Assembly: GCF_009829325.1 (NCBI RefSeq)
Contig: NZ_VUOS01000025.1
Location: 62,001 to 126,000 of the forward strand
Direction of reading: 5' to 3'
From: Nocardia sp. CY41
GTDB lineage: Bacteria; Actinomycetota; Actinomycetes; Mycobacteriales; Mycobacteriaceae
Length of the DNA stretch: 64,000 bases
Numbering within the stretch: position 1 is the first letter of the stretch; the number at the start of each line of letters is the position of its first letter. The notes beneath the pieces were generated by a model. It saw only the letters and a list, made by a program, of their open reading frames with translations, searched no databases and had not been told where the DNA came from. Positions 24,614 to 33,455 of this stretch are shown in pieces. Both the position numbers and the translations under genes were made by a program.

Positions 24614-25710
24614 CCGGTGACCTCCCGGCAAGCACGGTAGAAGTCCGCCCAGTCGGGTCGCTCACGGACCACGGCCTCCAGATACTCGGTCCACACGACC
24701 GCATCGGCCACCGGGTCCTTGATCACCGAGCCGAGCACCGCGCCCGCGATGTCGGCGGCGCGCAGCACACCGTCGCCGAAGTGCGCCGAGAGCGCGATGC
24801 CGTTGGTGATCACCGAGATCGCCTCGGCGGTGGACAGCGTTCCGGACGGCGACTTGAGCTTGGTCCGGCCGTCTGCGGTGCTGCCGGAGCGCAGTTCGCG
24901 GAAGACCCGCACCACCCGCCGCACCTCCTCGGCCGCCGCGGGCACCGTGGGCAGTTCCAGCGCCGAACCGAGCTGCTCGACTCGCCTGCTGACGATGGCG
25001 ACCTCTTCGTCCTCGCTCGCCGGCAGCGGCAGCACCACCGTGTTGAACCGGCGGCGCAGCGCGGAGGACAACTCGTTCACCCCGCGGTCGCGGTCGTTCG
25101 CGGTCGCGATGACGTTGAAGCCCTTGGCGGCCTGCACTTCCGTACCGAGCTCGGGCACCGGCAGTGTCTTCTCGGACAGGATGGTGATCAGCGCGTCCTG
25201 CACGTCCGAGGGGATGCGGGTGAGCTCCTCGAGCCGGGCGATGGAGCCCGTCCGCATGGCCGTGAGCACCGGCGACGGCACCAGCGCCGCTTCGCTCGGG
25301 CCCTCCGCGAGCAACCGCGCGTAGTTCCAGCCGTAGCGGATCGCCTCTTCGGCCGTGCCGGAGGTGCCCTGTACAAGCAGCGTCGAGGAACCGCTGATGG
25401 CGGCGGAAAGATGTTCCGACACCCAGGTCTTCGCGGTCCCCGGCACGCCGAGCAGCAGCAGCGCCCGGTCGGTGGCCAGCGTCGCGACCGCCACTTCCAT
25501 CAACCTGCGCGGGCCCACGTACTTCGGGGTGATCACGGTGCCATCCGGAAGGTTGCCGCCGAGCAGGTAGGTGACCACTGCCCACGGTGACAATCGCCAG
25601 GACGGCGGACGGGGGCGGTCGTCGGCGGCGGCGAGAGCGCGCAACTCGTCGGCGTACGCCTGTTCGGCGTGGGGGCGCAGCAGGTCCGGCGCCGGGTCGG
25701 TGGTGGTCAC
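24610..25710 (-). CDS. MoxR-family AAA+ ATPase (YehL-like)
   Basis: The 366-residue AAA+ ATPase has Walker A GVPGTAKT (88-95), a Walker B region reading ARLEELTR (E-E instead of the usual D-E), sensor 1 in VIATANDRDRGVNELSSALRRRF with arginine-finger candidates, and a C-terminal lid. MoxR proteins act as ring-shaped chaperones with VWA partners. The GTG start at 25710 overlaps the SWIM-gene stop (GTGA) and its own stop overlaps the DUF5682 start (GTGA), giving tight coupling. Gene content places it near the YehL branch of MoxR ATPases. Confidence 0.92.
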   Translation of the reverse strand: MTTTDPAPDLLRPHAEQAYADELRALAAADDRPRPPSWRLSPWAVVTYLLGGNLPDGTVITPKYVGPRRLMEVAVATLATDRALLLLGVPGTAKTWVSEHLSAAISGSSTLLVQGTSGTAEEAIRYGWNYARLLAEGPSEAALVPSPVLTAMRTGSIARLEELTRIPSDVQDALITILSEKTLPVPELGTEVQAAKGFNVIATANDRDRGVNELSSALRRRFNTVVLPLPASEDEEVAIVSRRVEQLGSALELPTVPAAAEEVRRVVRVFRELRSGSTADGRTKLKSPSGTLSTAEAISVITNGIALSAHFGDGVLRAADIAGAVLGSVIKDPVADAVVWTEYLEAVVRERPDWADFYRACREVTG

Positions 25711-28568
25711 TGCAACTCCTCGAGCATCATCGAGCGGTGGGTGAGGTCGTGGGCGAGCTGGTCGAAAGCGCGCGCCCAGGCGGGATCGTCGCACCGGCGG
25801 GCCACCGCGGACAGCGTGTCCGCCGCGGTGACCGGAAGATGGACCGCGGCCGCGGCGAGCAGCGAGCGATGCGCGTTCGGCGCCGCGCCGTGCGTCTCGG
25901 GACGTCGCGCCGCCGCCCGCGCCCGCTCGAACAGCAGCAGCACCACGTGCTGGGCCAGGGCGTCCGGCCACGGGTGGCCCATCGCGGGCAGCAACGCTTC
26001 TATCTCGGACAGCCACGAGCCGTCCAGCCGCACCAGGTGCGCGGTCCGATCCGCCTGCGGCAGCAGTGCGAACAGCTCCCGCCTGCGCAGCATCGCGAGG
26101 TCGGTGGGCACGCCCGCCTCGAACAGCGCCCGCGCCCAGGCCGAATCGCGCTGCGCCAGCGCGGCGTCCACCCAGCCGTCGAAGACCGGCTGCCGGAACC
26201 GGTCTTCGATCGTGGCGCGCACCGCCTGCTGCGGCGTGCCGAGCACACCGGCCCAGTGCGTCAGCGGGGTCGCGGCGACCACCTGCCGGAGCCGAGCCGC
26301 GGACACGTCGGGCGCGCCGTTCCAGCGATAGGCGAATTCGACGGTGCGGTCGGTGATCCCGTCGCGCTGCGCGGCGGCGTCGAGCGTATCGGGCAGCGCG
26401 AGCACCACATTCGTGTGCAGCATCCGGTGCTCGGCGCGGATCCACGCGCTCGCTCGCTCGCGCATCCGACGCGTGAACGCCGATTCCGGCAGCAGCGCGA
26501 GGAGTCCGGCGGCGGTGCGGCGCACGTCGGCGCGGCGGTCGTCCAACGCCGTCTCGAGCAGGGGCTCGTCCTCCGGGCCGAGTCCGTCGGCGAGCACGGC
26601 CAGCAGTTCGGCCTTCAGCGGGCCCGACTCCTTCGGCCACGCGGTAGTCAACTGCGCCCTCGCCGCGCCGGCGTCGGCGCGCCGGAGGTCGGCGAGCCAG
26701 TCGCGCCGCTCGGCTGGTTGGCCGAACAGCCAGGTGTCGCTGGATCGTTCGGAGGTGGTCGACGACCTCCGCACGAGTTCCCGCCAGTCCGGATGCCGGG
26801 CCGCCAGCCAGCTGCCGCGGGCACCCGCGAGGCGCAGCAGCGGCTCACGCAAGGAGGCATTGATCTTCGCGTGCTCGAGCAGTTGCCCGCAGAGGGCGTC
26901 CGGCGCGCGGTAGTCGTACGGCCGCGCGGCCTCGAACCATTCGGGCAGGAATGCCGAGCGCTCCCGCAGCATGCGCGCCAGCCGCGCCGCCGCTGGATGC
27001 GGCAGCGACGGCCGCGGGTCGTCCGCCGCGGGCTCCGGTGCCGCCGCGGTGCTTGGTGCGACTCCGCCGCGGGTGAAAAGGTCGTGCAGCGCCGCGGTTT
27101 CGAGCAGACGCGTCGCGGGATCGCTCGGCAACCGGCCGGCCGCGCGGGCGATCGGGGGCGGCAGCGCGGCGGAATCCGGGGCGCGGCGCGCGGTGCCGAG
27201 CAACGCGACGGAGGCGAGGTCCGCGTTCCCGGGAGCCGGGCGGTCCGGCTCGGGTCCGAAGGTCTCGGCGGCGGCCAGGTCGACGACCTCACCCCCGGCG
27301 AACACCGAAATGGGCTCGAACCCGTCGGCGCTCCATTCACCCGCCACCGTGACCGGATGACCGCCGGAGACGGCCAGCAGCGTCCACGGTTGCTCTCCCG
27401 GCCGGATCGGCAGCGCCGTGCCGTCGGATTCGGTGACGAACCAGCCTTGCTCGGTGCGGGTGGGGATCACGTCGGCCAGCAGCATCGGCCACGAGCGCAC
27501 CCACGGATCGGCGCCGAGCGCCGAGGCGTGCGCGGCCAGCGCGGCGGCGATGGTGGCGGGCCGGTCGGCGTCGGCGGGCAGCGTGGTGAAAGGTTCGGCG
27601 GCACCGTGCCGTTCCCCCCACAATGCACGCAGCGGCGCGGCGCTCGGGTAGTAATGCAGCTGCGCGTCGGCCAGCTGCCCGAGGGGGGGAACATCGGCGG
27701 GGAAGCCGGGGGAACCGAAAGAATGGTCCACCACCAGCGCCCAGCTCCGGCTCTTCCGCCCGTACAGCCAGGTGCGTCGGGTATAGAGGCGCTCGTCCTC
27801 GGTGATCCGCGAACCGAACACCATCCACCGATCACGGACCGGAGGTTCGGCGCGCACCGCCTCGGCCGGGTTGGGATAGCCGATGTGGGTCCGGATGCTG
27901 GCACGCAGCGGCGGCGGCAACGCGTCGAGCTGCCGGTGCGCGGCGATCAGCAGGTGCATCCTTGCGTACTCGCGCAACACCACCTCGGGCCAGTCGGTCC
28001 TGGTTGCCACGGCCGCCGGGAGTCTGCGCAGGGTGGAGGCGAGGCCGGGAGCCTGCGCGTCGACCATCCGGGCGGCCACGGCCTCGAAGGCGCGGTACGA
28101 GCGGTCGGCCTGCGCGAGCCCGGTGCGTACCTGGTCGGCGAGCCAGACGTCGAGTTCCTCCAGCCCGGCCGTCACCCGTACCCGGCGCTGTTCGGCGGTG
28201 GCGGGGTTCGGAGTGCGGGGGCGGTCGGCTGTCGTGGCGGCCCGAGCCGCACGGCCGCCGATCCACGATGCCGCGTAGTCCGCGGTCTCCGGCGCGACGT
28301 CGACCTCGCCCGCGGCCCAGCGCAGCAACAGCGACAACGCGTGCTTGCAGGGAAATTTGCGGCTCGGGCAGGAGCACCGGTACGCCGGGCCGGACAGATC
28401 GATGATCGTCTGATACGGCGTGGCGCCGCTGCCCTGGCACCGCCCCCACAGCGCCTTGCCGTGCTGTCCGCATTCGCGCCAGCGATGCACCAGCTTGTGG
28501 GCCGCCGACAGCGAATTCGCGTCGGGCGCCAGCGCCGCGACCTGGTCTTCGGTCCACGGCGTCGTCAT
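25707..28568 (-). CDS. SWIM zinc-finger protein with probable DUF5691 C-terminal region
   Basis: The protein has 953 residues from ATG 28568 (MTTPWTEDQVAAL). The SWIM motif CxC...CxH is complete at C65, C67, C74 and H76. After about residue 450, LGTARRAP, LLETAALHDLFTRGG and many helical repeats resemble DUF5691, which in many actinobacteria is encoded by a separate gene; a fusion is therefore likely. It is the first gene of the operon and stands in a divergent arrangement with the ATPase/HEPN-like pair. SWIM domains bind nucleic acid or protein; the exact role here is unknown. Confidence 0.87.
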   Translation of the reverse strand: MTTPWTEDQVAALAPDANSLSAAHKLVHRWRECGQHGKALWGRCQGSGATPYQTIIDLSGPAYRCSCPSRKFPCKHALSLLLRWAAGEVDVAPETADYAASWIGGRAARAATTADRPRTPNPATAEQRRVRVTAGLEELDVWLADQVRTGLAQADRSYRAFEAVAARMVDAQAPGLASTLRRLPAAVATRTDWPEVVLREYARMHLLIAAHRQLDALPPPLRASIRTHIGYPNPAEAVRAEPPVRDRWMVFGSRITEDERLYTRRTWLYGRKSRSWALVVDHSFGSPGFPADVPPLGQLADAQLHYYPSAAPLRALWGERHGAAEPFTTLPADADRPATIAAALAAHASALGADPWVRSWPMLLADVIPTRTEQGWFVTESDGTALPIRPGEQPWTLLAVSGGHPVTVAGEWSADGFEPISVFAGGEVVDLAAAETFGPEPDRPAPGNADLASVALLGTARRAPDSAALPPPIARAAGRLPSDPATRLLETAALHDLFTRGGVAPSTAAAPEPAADDPRPSLPHPAAARLARMLRERSAFLPEWFEAARPYDYRAPDALCGQLLEHAKINASLREPLLRLAGARGSWLAARHPDWRELVRRSSTTSERSSDTWLFGQPAERRDWLADLRRADAGAARAQLTTAWPKESGPLKAELLAVLADGLGPEDEPLLETALDDRRADVRRTAAGLLALLPESAFTRRMRERASAWIRAEHRMLHTNVVLALPDTLDAAAQRDGITDRTVEFAYRWNGAPDVSAARLRQVVAATPLTHWAGVLGTPQQAVRATIEDRFRQPVFDGWVDAALAQRDSAWARALFEAGVPTDLAMLRRRELFALLPQADRTAHLVRLDGSWLSEIEALLPAMGHPWPDALAQHVVLLLFERARAAARRPETHGAAPNAHRSLLAAAAVHLPVTAADTLSAVARRCDDPAWARAFDQLAHDLTHRSMMLEELQ

Positions 28569-29002
28569 CGCGCGGCTCCAGCTCGGTGGTGGCTCATCGC
28601 CTTCCTTCGTTGCTCGGTTGACCGGATTTCTACCGCAGCGCACCGACATGTGCCGCCACCGGTGCCACGCCGCGCCCGGAAGCGCTTGTCTCGGTGCCCT
28701 ATTCGTCATTCGGACAAATCTTGCGCTGATGGTGACGCTCTGGCATTCTGTCCTGTTCGGCTCGACCGAGCCACCCGGAACGGGTGTAGACACCATCGAG
28801 CTGCCCGCCGGGGTTGGCGAGGGGTGGACATCGAGACAGGGCGCAGGCGTTTCGATGACCATATCCATCCCCGCGGGCAGATTCGCCTGGGTGCGCTGGG
28901 CGATCCCGGCGCGATCGGGTAGCGTTTCGCACAGCTTCGACAAGGCGCCGCGCACGGGGTCGGAGGACGTGTGGCGGCTCGATGGTGGAGGGGATTTTTC
29001 GC
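28569..29002. other. Divergent promoter region between SWIM operon and ATPase operon
   Basis: These 434 bp separate two divergent operons. A minus-strand frame stays open upstream of the SWIM start to 28955 but has no recognisable domain and unconvincing composition. I see no clear palindrome. Promoters for both operons must lie here, so shared control is possible. Confidence 0.5.
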
Positions 29003-31447
29003 ATGCGCCTGGATCCCGACGCTGTCCAGGCCGTCGGTTCCGCGGACGTGCCGCCCCGGCTCTCGGAGGTGGTGACCCGGCGCCTCGCCGAGGATCCGGC
29101 GGTCACGCCCTCGGTCACGCGGACCGTGCTGCGCGCCCTGGGCGCCGCCGAATCCGGGGACGCCGCAACGGCATTCGATCACTCCGGGATCTTCCTGAGC
29201 GCCATCCGGGTGTGCGGATTCCGCGGCATCGGTCCCGAGACGACGCTGCAGCTGCCGCCCGGACCGGGTCTCACGCTCGTGGTCGGCCGCAACGGCAGCG
29301 GTAAATCCAGTTTCGCCGAAGCCGCCGAGATGGCTCTGACCGGCGGAAACCGCCGGTGGGACGGTCGCTCGGCAGCCTGGAGGGAAGGCTGGCGCAACCT
29401 GCACGACGGCGCGGCTGCCCGCATCGAGCTGGAGTTGCTCACCGCTGGTGACGCGCCCCGGCTCACCATCGCCAAGGAATGGGCGGCCGACGCCGACCTG
29501 CCGGACGCGCACTGGACCCAGCGTTATCCGCCGGCGCCGCCGTCGGCGTTCGACATGGACCGCTGGGCGGCCCAGCTCGAGCTCTACCGCCCGTTCCTGT
29601 CCTACAGCGAACTCGGCGCACTGGTGGACGGGAAGCCGAGCGACCTGTTCGACGCGCTGCACCAACTGCTGGGTCTCGACGAACTCACCTTGGCGCAGGA
29701 ACGCATCCGGATGCGCCGCCTGGAACTCGAACGCGCGGTGCGGGATTCGCGGCAAGAGCGGCTGGAGCTGCTGGAGTTGCTCGCGTCGGTGGCCGACGAC
29801 CGGGCGGTCCGGGTCGCCGGACTGCTGCGGCCCGCCCAACCGGACCTCGCCGCGGTGGGTCGTGAAGTGCTGGGCGTGGTGGACGACCCGGGCGGTCCGG
29901 ACGGCCTGCGCGCGATCGTGCGGCTCGCGCTGCCCGGCGACGCCGAAGTCGAAGCGGTGGCCACCCGGCTCGAGACATGGGGCGCGGCCATCGCCGAGGG
30001 CTCCACCGACGACGCCGAAGCCGATCTGCGCTTGCTCGAACTATTGCGCACGGCGCGCGCGCACCAGGCGGCGAGCGGGCCGTGCCCGTGCCCGGTGTGC
30101 GGCCGCGGCGCACTGGACGAGGACTGGGCACGGGACACCGACGCGGCCATCGAGCGGATCGCCGCCCGGGTGGACGCGCTCACCACCGCCCGCGTCGAAC
30201 TCGGCGACGCCGTGCGGGCCGCGCGGGCGCTTCCCGAACTCGTGCCCGCCGAATTGGATTTCGACCCGCGCAATCCACCGTCGGTCGACACCACGGCGGT
30301 GCGCGAGGCATGGGCCGAGTGGGCCGCGCTGACCACCGCCGAATACACCCCGGACCTGCCCGAGCTGCTGCGCAGCGCGCACGCGCGGTTGGTGGACGAG
30401 CTCGACCTGCTGCAGCAAGGCACCCGCAAGGAACTCGACCGATTGGACGAGGTGTGGACGCCGCTGGTGCCCCGGATCGTGACCTGGCTCGAGGGCGCGC
30501 GTGAGGTGGCCGCGCACGCGGCGGAACTGCGCACGGTGAAGAAGGCGGAGGACTGGCTGAAGTCGGCCACCGCGGGCCTGCGCGGCGAGCGCATGACGCC
30601 GCTGGAGACGACGGCCCGCTGGGTGTGGCGCACGCTGCGGCAGCAGAGCAACGTCGAGCTCGGCGCGATCCGCTTGCAGGGCAACGCGGGCACCGCGCGC
30701 CGCGTGCTGCTCGACGTGACCGTCGACGAGGTGGACGGGGCCGCGCTGGGCGTGATGAGCCAGGGCGAGTTGCACGCGCTGGGTTTGTCGTTGTTTCTGC
30801 CGCGCGCCACGGTGGAGGAGAGCCCGTTCCGTTTCGTCATGATCGACGACCCGGTGCAGGCGATGGACCCGGCGAAGGTGGACGGCCTGGCCCACGTGCT
30901 GGCCACGGTGGCCTGGACCCGTCAGGTGGTGGTCTTCACCCATGACGAGCGCCTCGCCGAGGCGGTGCGGCGGATGCAGCTCGACGCGACCGTCTTGGAA
31001 GTGCAGCGTCGCGACCGCTCGGTGGTCGAGGTGCGGGTGTCCAGCGACCCGATCCGCCGCTATCTCGACGATGCCCGCGCCTTGGTCCGCACGCCCCAGT
31101 TGCCGGCGGCGATCGCCGACGAACTGGTGGCCACCTGCTGCCGTTCCGCGGTCGAGGCGGCCAGTTTGGCCAGGGCGCGGCGCACCCTGCTCGCCGCGGG
31201 CATGAATCACCGCGAGGTGGAACGCCACATCGATGCCGCCCACTCCACCAGGGCGAAGGTGGCGTTGGCGGTCTTCGGCGTCGGTAGCAAGGTCGACGAC
31301 CTGAACAAGAATCTGATCGCGCGGGAAGGACGGTGGGTGGTGGACGCACTGCGCGACGCCACGGCGGGCGCGCACGTGCCGATCGGGCGGGACATGCGCG
31401 AGCTGATCGGTGAAACGGAGAAATTCGTCGCGTGGCTGGCCAGGTGA
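29003..31447 (+). CDS. SMC/Rad50-like ATPase with zinc-hook motif
   Basis: The protein has about 814 residues. An N-terminal extension of some 60 residues is followed by an ABC-type ATPase head: Walker A GRNGSGKSS (95-103), then helical arms around a CPCPVCGRG motif (C361, C363, C366) resembling a Rad50 zinc hook, and the second head half with signature VMSQGELHALGLSLF and Walker B RFVMIDDPVQAMD. The final 120 residues form an extra helical domain. ATG 29003 has the RBS GGAGGGG 9 bp upstream and is preferred over ATG 28982. The architecture is common in DNA-sensing defence ATPases. The HEPN-like gene follows after 7 bp. Confidence 0.85.
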   Translation: MRLDPDAVQAVGSADVPPRLSEVVTRRLAEDPAVTPSVTRTVLRALGAAESGDAATAFDHSGIFLSAIRVCGFRGIGPETTLQLPPGPGLTLVVGRNGSGKSSFAEAAEMALTGGNRRWDGRSAAWREGWRNLHDGAAARIELELLTAGDAPRLTIAKEWAADADLPDAHWTQRYPPAPPSAFDMDRWAAQLELYRPFLSYSELGALVDGKPSDLFDALHQLLGLDELTLAQERIRMRRLELERAVRDSRQERLELLELLASVADDRAVRVAGLLRPAQPDLAAVGREVLGVVDDPGGPDGLRAIVRLALPGDAEVEAVATRLETWGAAIAEGSTDDAEADLRLLELLRTARAHQAASGPCPCPVCGRGALDEDWARDTDAAIERIAARVDALTTARVELGDAVRAARALPELVPAELDFDPRNPPSVDTTAVREAWAEWAALTTAEYTPDLPELLRSAHARLVDELDLLQQGTRKELDRLDEVWTPLVPRIVTWLEGAREVAAHAAELRTVKKAEDWLKSATAGLRGERMTPLETTARWVWRTLRQQSNVELGAIRLQGNAGTARRVLLDVTVDEVDGAALGVMSQGELHALGLSLFLPRATVEESPFRFVMIDDPVQAMDPAKVDGLAHVLATVAWTRQVVVFTHDERLAEAVRRMQLDATVLEVQRRDRSVVEVRVSSDPIRRYLDDARALVRTPQLPAAIADELVATCCRSAVEAASLARARRTLLAAGMNHREVERHIDAAHSTRAKVALAVFGVGSKVDDLNKNLIAREGRWVVDALRDATAGAHVPIGRDMRELIGETEKFVAWLAR

Positions 31448-31454
31448 TGCGCCG

Positions 31455-31943
31455 ATGAGCGGGCGGCGCAGGCCGGTCGGCGCGCGCCGCGGGCCTGCGG
31501 GCGGCGGGCGCGCGCCCCGGCACGGACAGCGTGGGCGAACCAACGGCGCGCGCAGGCCGCCCGCCGATCGGCCGTCGGTCGCCGAGCGGCTGGAGACCGT
31601 CGATCTGCTGCTCGCCGGATCGGTGACCGACGCAGGCGGGCTGTGGTCGCGGGCGACGGCCTGGATTCTTCGGATCGCGTTGGAGCAGGCCGTGGACGAG
31701 CTGTGGCTGCGGCTGGCGCCCGCGCTGGTCCGCTGCCCGATGCGGGCGCAACTGATCGCGCTGCGCGCCTTCGCGGGACCGGACGTGGCGGCGCGCGTCG
31801 CGGTGCTCTGGGCGGCGCTGTCGCGCGCGGCCCACCACCACGACTACGAACTCGCGCCCAGCGTCACCGATCTGCGGCGCTGGCGGGAGCAGACCGTCGC
31901 CTTGGCCGCGGACTTGGCGGCCGTGGAGGCGCGCCGAGATTGA
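31455..31943 (+). CDS. HEPN-like small protein, partner of the ATPase
   Basis: The 162-residue product has a very basic, disordered N-terminus of about 40 residues and an all-helical domain. Its last part reads LSRAAHHHDYELAPS, with R124 and H129 spaced as in the Rx4-6H active motif of HEPN ribonucleases; H127 and H128 are neighbours. The gene lies 7 bp behind the ATPase, so the two probably work together. The HEPN call is by motif and helix pattern only; RNase activity is inferred. An alternative is a non-catalytic HEPN-like scaffold. Confidence 0.6.
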   Translation: MSGRRRPVGARRGPAGGGRAPRHGQRGRTNGARRPPADRPSVAERLETVDLLLAGSVTDAGGLWSRATAWILRIALEQAVDELWLRLAPALVRCPMRAQLIALRAFAGPDVAARVAVLWAALSRAAHHHDYELAPSVTDLRRWREQTVALAADLAAVEARRD

Positions 31944-32332
31944 CCCCGGCGATGGTGCGGTTCGCGCGCAGGCATGACCGACGGTGTGAGCGGATCGGGG
32001 GTCGGAGGTGGTCGCGAGCCTGCCCGGATGGCACCGTGCACGCCGGAAGAGGACGGCGGAGCCGATCGCAGCCGCAGGTAGTTGGCGAGCATGTGTATGC
32101 GAGGCCCCGCGCAAGCCGAAGAGGCACGGCGTGCGCAATCATGACCGGAGATGGTCGCGACGATGCCGACGGCGGGCGCCGCTGCGGCCGGGCGGTGTGC
32201 GCGATCCGGATCGGAGAGCTGCCAGTGAGCGTGCGTACGGATTATGCCGCCCGGCCGGACAGCGGCACGATGTGAGCGGATCGGGACAGGCGTTGGCGAG
32301 CGGTGCCCCACTCGGGTCGGAAAGGACGTGGC
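31944..32332. other. Intergenic region with a 15-bp direct repeat
   Basis: No gene is seen in these 389 bp. TGTGAGCGGATCGGG occurs at 31985-31999 and again at 32271-32285, 286 bp apart. The composition is less regular than in the coding neighbours, suggesting eroded sequence. Confidence 0.4.
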
Positions 32333-32722
32333 ATGACCGGATCACGACGGTGCCCGTGCGGGCGTGGCGAGGCTTTCGACGACTGCTGCGGTCCGGTGCT
32401 GAGCGGCGAGCGTCCCGCTGCCACGGCCGAAGGCCTGATGCGCTCGCGCTACACCGCGTTCACGGTGGGTGACGTCGACTATTTGCTGCGTTCCTGGCAT
32501 CCGCGCACCCGCCCGCGTGAACTCAGTGTGGACCCGGCCCAGCGCTGGCTGTTCCTGGAGATCACCCGCACCGACCGCGGCGGGCTGTTCGACGACACCG
32601 GAACGGTGGAGTTCGTCGCGCACTACCGAGATGCGGACGGTCGCGGCGCACTGCACGAGACCAGTCGATTCGCTCGCTCCGACGGCGCCTGGGTCTACCT
32701 GGACGGCACGCACGCCGAGTGA
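32333..32722 (+). CDS. YchJ-family protein with SEC-C zinc motif
   Basis: The 129-residue protein starts MTGSRRCPCGRG with the SEC-C zinc motif CxCx8CC (C7, C9, C18, C19). A YchJ-type NTF2-like domain follows (LMRSRYTAF, YLLRSWH, WLFLEI). Homologues are small cytosolic proteins of unknown function. ATG 32333 has the RBS AAAGGA. It is followed closely by a SelW-like gene, and these two plus the FmdB-like gene form a group of small metal/thiol proteins. Confidence 0.88.
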   Translation: MTGSRRCPCGRGEAFDDCCGPVLSGERPAATAEGLMRSRYTAFTVGDVDYLLRSWHPRTRPRELSVDPAQRWLFLEITRTDRGGLFDDTGTVEFVAHYRDADGRGALHETSRFARSDGAWVYLDGTHAE

Positions 32723-32740
32723 CCGGTAGCGTCGGCGGGC

Positions 32741-33016
32741 ATGGCACGCGTCGCGATCGAGTACTGCACCCAATGCCGCTGGCTGCTACGGGCGAGCTGG
32801 ATGGCGCAGGAACTGCTCAGCACGTTCGCCACCGACCTGGACGAGGTCGCGCTGCTCCCTGGTTCGGGCGGGATCTTCCGGATCACCGTCGACGGCGAAC
32901 AGATCTGGGAACGCAAGACCGACGGCGGCTTCCCCGAGATCGCCGTGCTCAAGCAGCGGGTGCGCGACCGGGTGGCGCCCGACCGCGACCTCGGTCACGC
33001 CGACCGGCGCGACTGA
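32741..33016 (+). CDS. SelT/SelW/SelH (Rdx) family protein
   Basis: The 91-residue thioredoxin-like protein opens with MARVAIEYCTQC. The C9-x-x-C12 redox motif corresponds to the Cys-x-x-Sec/Cys site of selenoprotein W, with cysteine replacing selenocysteine. LLPGSGGIFRI and WERKTDGGFPE are typical of the Rdx family. It is thought to act in thiol redox reactions; partner unknown. It lies 18 bp after the YchJ-like gene and is probably co-transcribed with it. Confidence 0.88.
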   Translation: MARVAIEYCTQCRWLLRASWMAQELLSTFATDLDEVALLPGSGGIFRITVDGEQIWERKTDGGFPEIAVLKQRVRDRVAPDRDLGHADRRD

Positions 33017-33026
33017 CGCAGAGGAA

Positions 33027-33254
33027 TCAGCCGCAGCAGCCGCCACCGCAGCAGCCGCCACCCGCCGGAGGCGCCGCGGGGCTCGGCGCGGGCGCACTCG
33101 CGCCGCTCCGGGAGACGGTGGCGAAGGTGGTCAGTAGTTTGACCGTGTCGTCGTGGCCGACCGGGCAGGTCGCCGGCGCCGACGACTCCGCCATCGGGCG
33201 GGTCACCTCGAACGTGTCGCCGCAGCTGCGGCACCGATAGCTGTAACTCGGCAT
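33027..33254 (-). CDS. FmdB-type zinc-ribbon protein
   Basis: The 75-residue product has the FmdB N-terminus MPSYSYRCRSCGDTFEV with the first CxxC pair. The second pair is altered: CPVGH replaces the usual CPxC, leaving a C/H combination. A Pro/Ala linker is followed by a Cys/Gly-rich tail (GGGCCGGGCCG), which could bind metal. FmdB-like proteins are putative regulators or accessory proteins of unknown role. It is convergent with the SelW-like gene with only 10 bp between them. Confidence 0.85.
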   Translation of the reverse strand: MPSYSYRCRSCGDTFEVTRPMAESSAPATCPVGHDDTVKLLTTFATVSRSGASAPAPSPAAPPAGGGCCGGGCCG

Positions 33255-33455
33255 CCGCTCAGTTTAGAGGCAGCGTCCGCGCATCCTCCCCGGCACTCCG
33301 AAGTGGCGGCGGTCGTCGTGACCGATTCGACACAGCAGCCGAGGCCAGGGCCTGAACAGCGGATGAATGTGAGTTGACCGGCAATGGCCCCGCATCGCGA
33401 CGCCGGCGTGCTGATCTTCGACGTACCCTCGAAAAGAAGGATGAGGAGGTCCGCG

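Noticed and set aside
25587..28922. Plus-strand ORF of 1111 codons opposite the SWIM gene
   Set aside because: Low-complexity Arg/Gly/Gln-rich translation, mirror of the SWIM-DUF5691 gene; a shadow frame.
20827..31943. Prophage or integrative element
   Set aside because: No integrase, structural phage genes, terminal repeats or tRNA target were seen around the MoxR/ATPase island, so mobility is not supported by the sequence.
31985..32285. Attachment-site-like 15-bp direct repeats TGTGAGCGGATCGGG
   Set aside because: No integrase, tRNA or mobile genes lie between or beside them; the resemblance to a lac operator half is coincidental.
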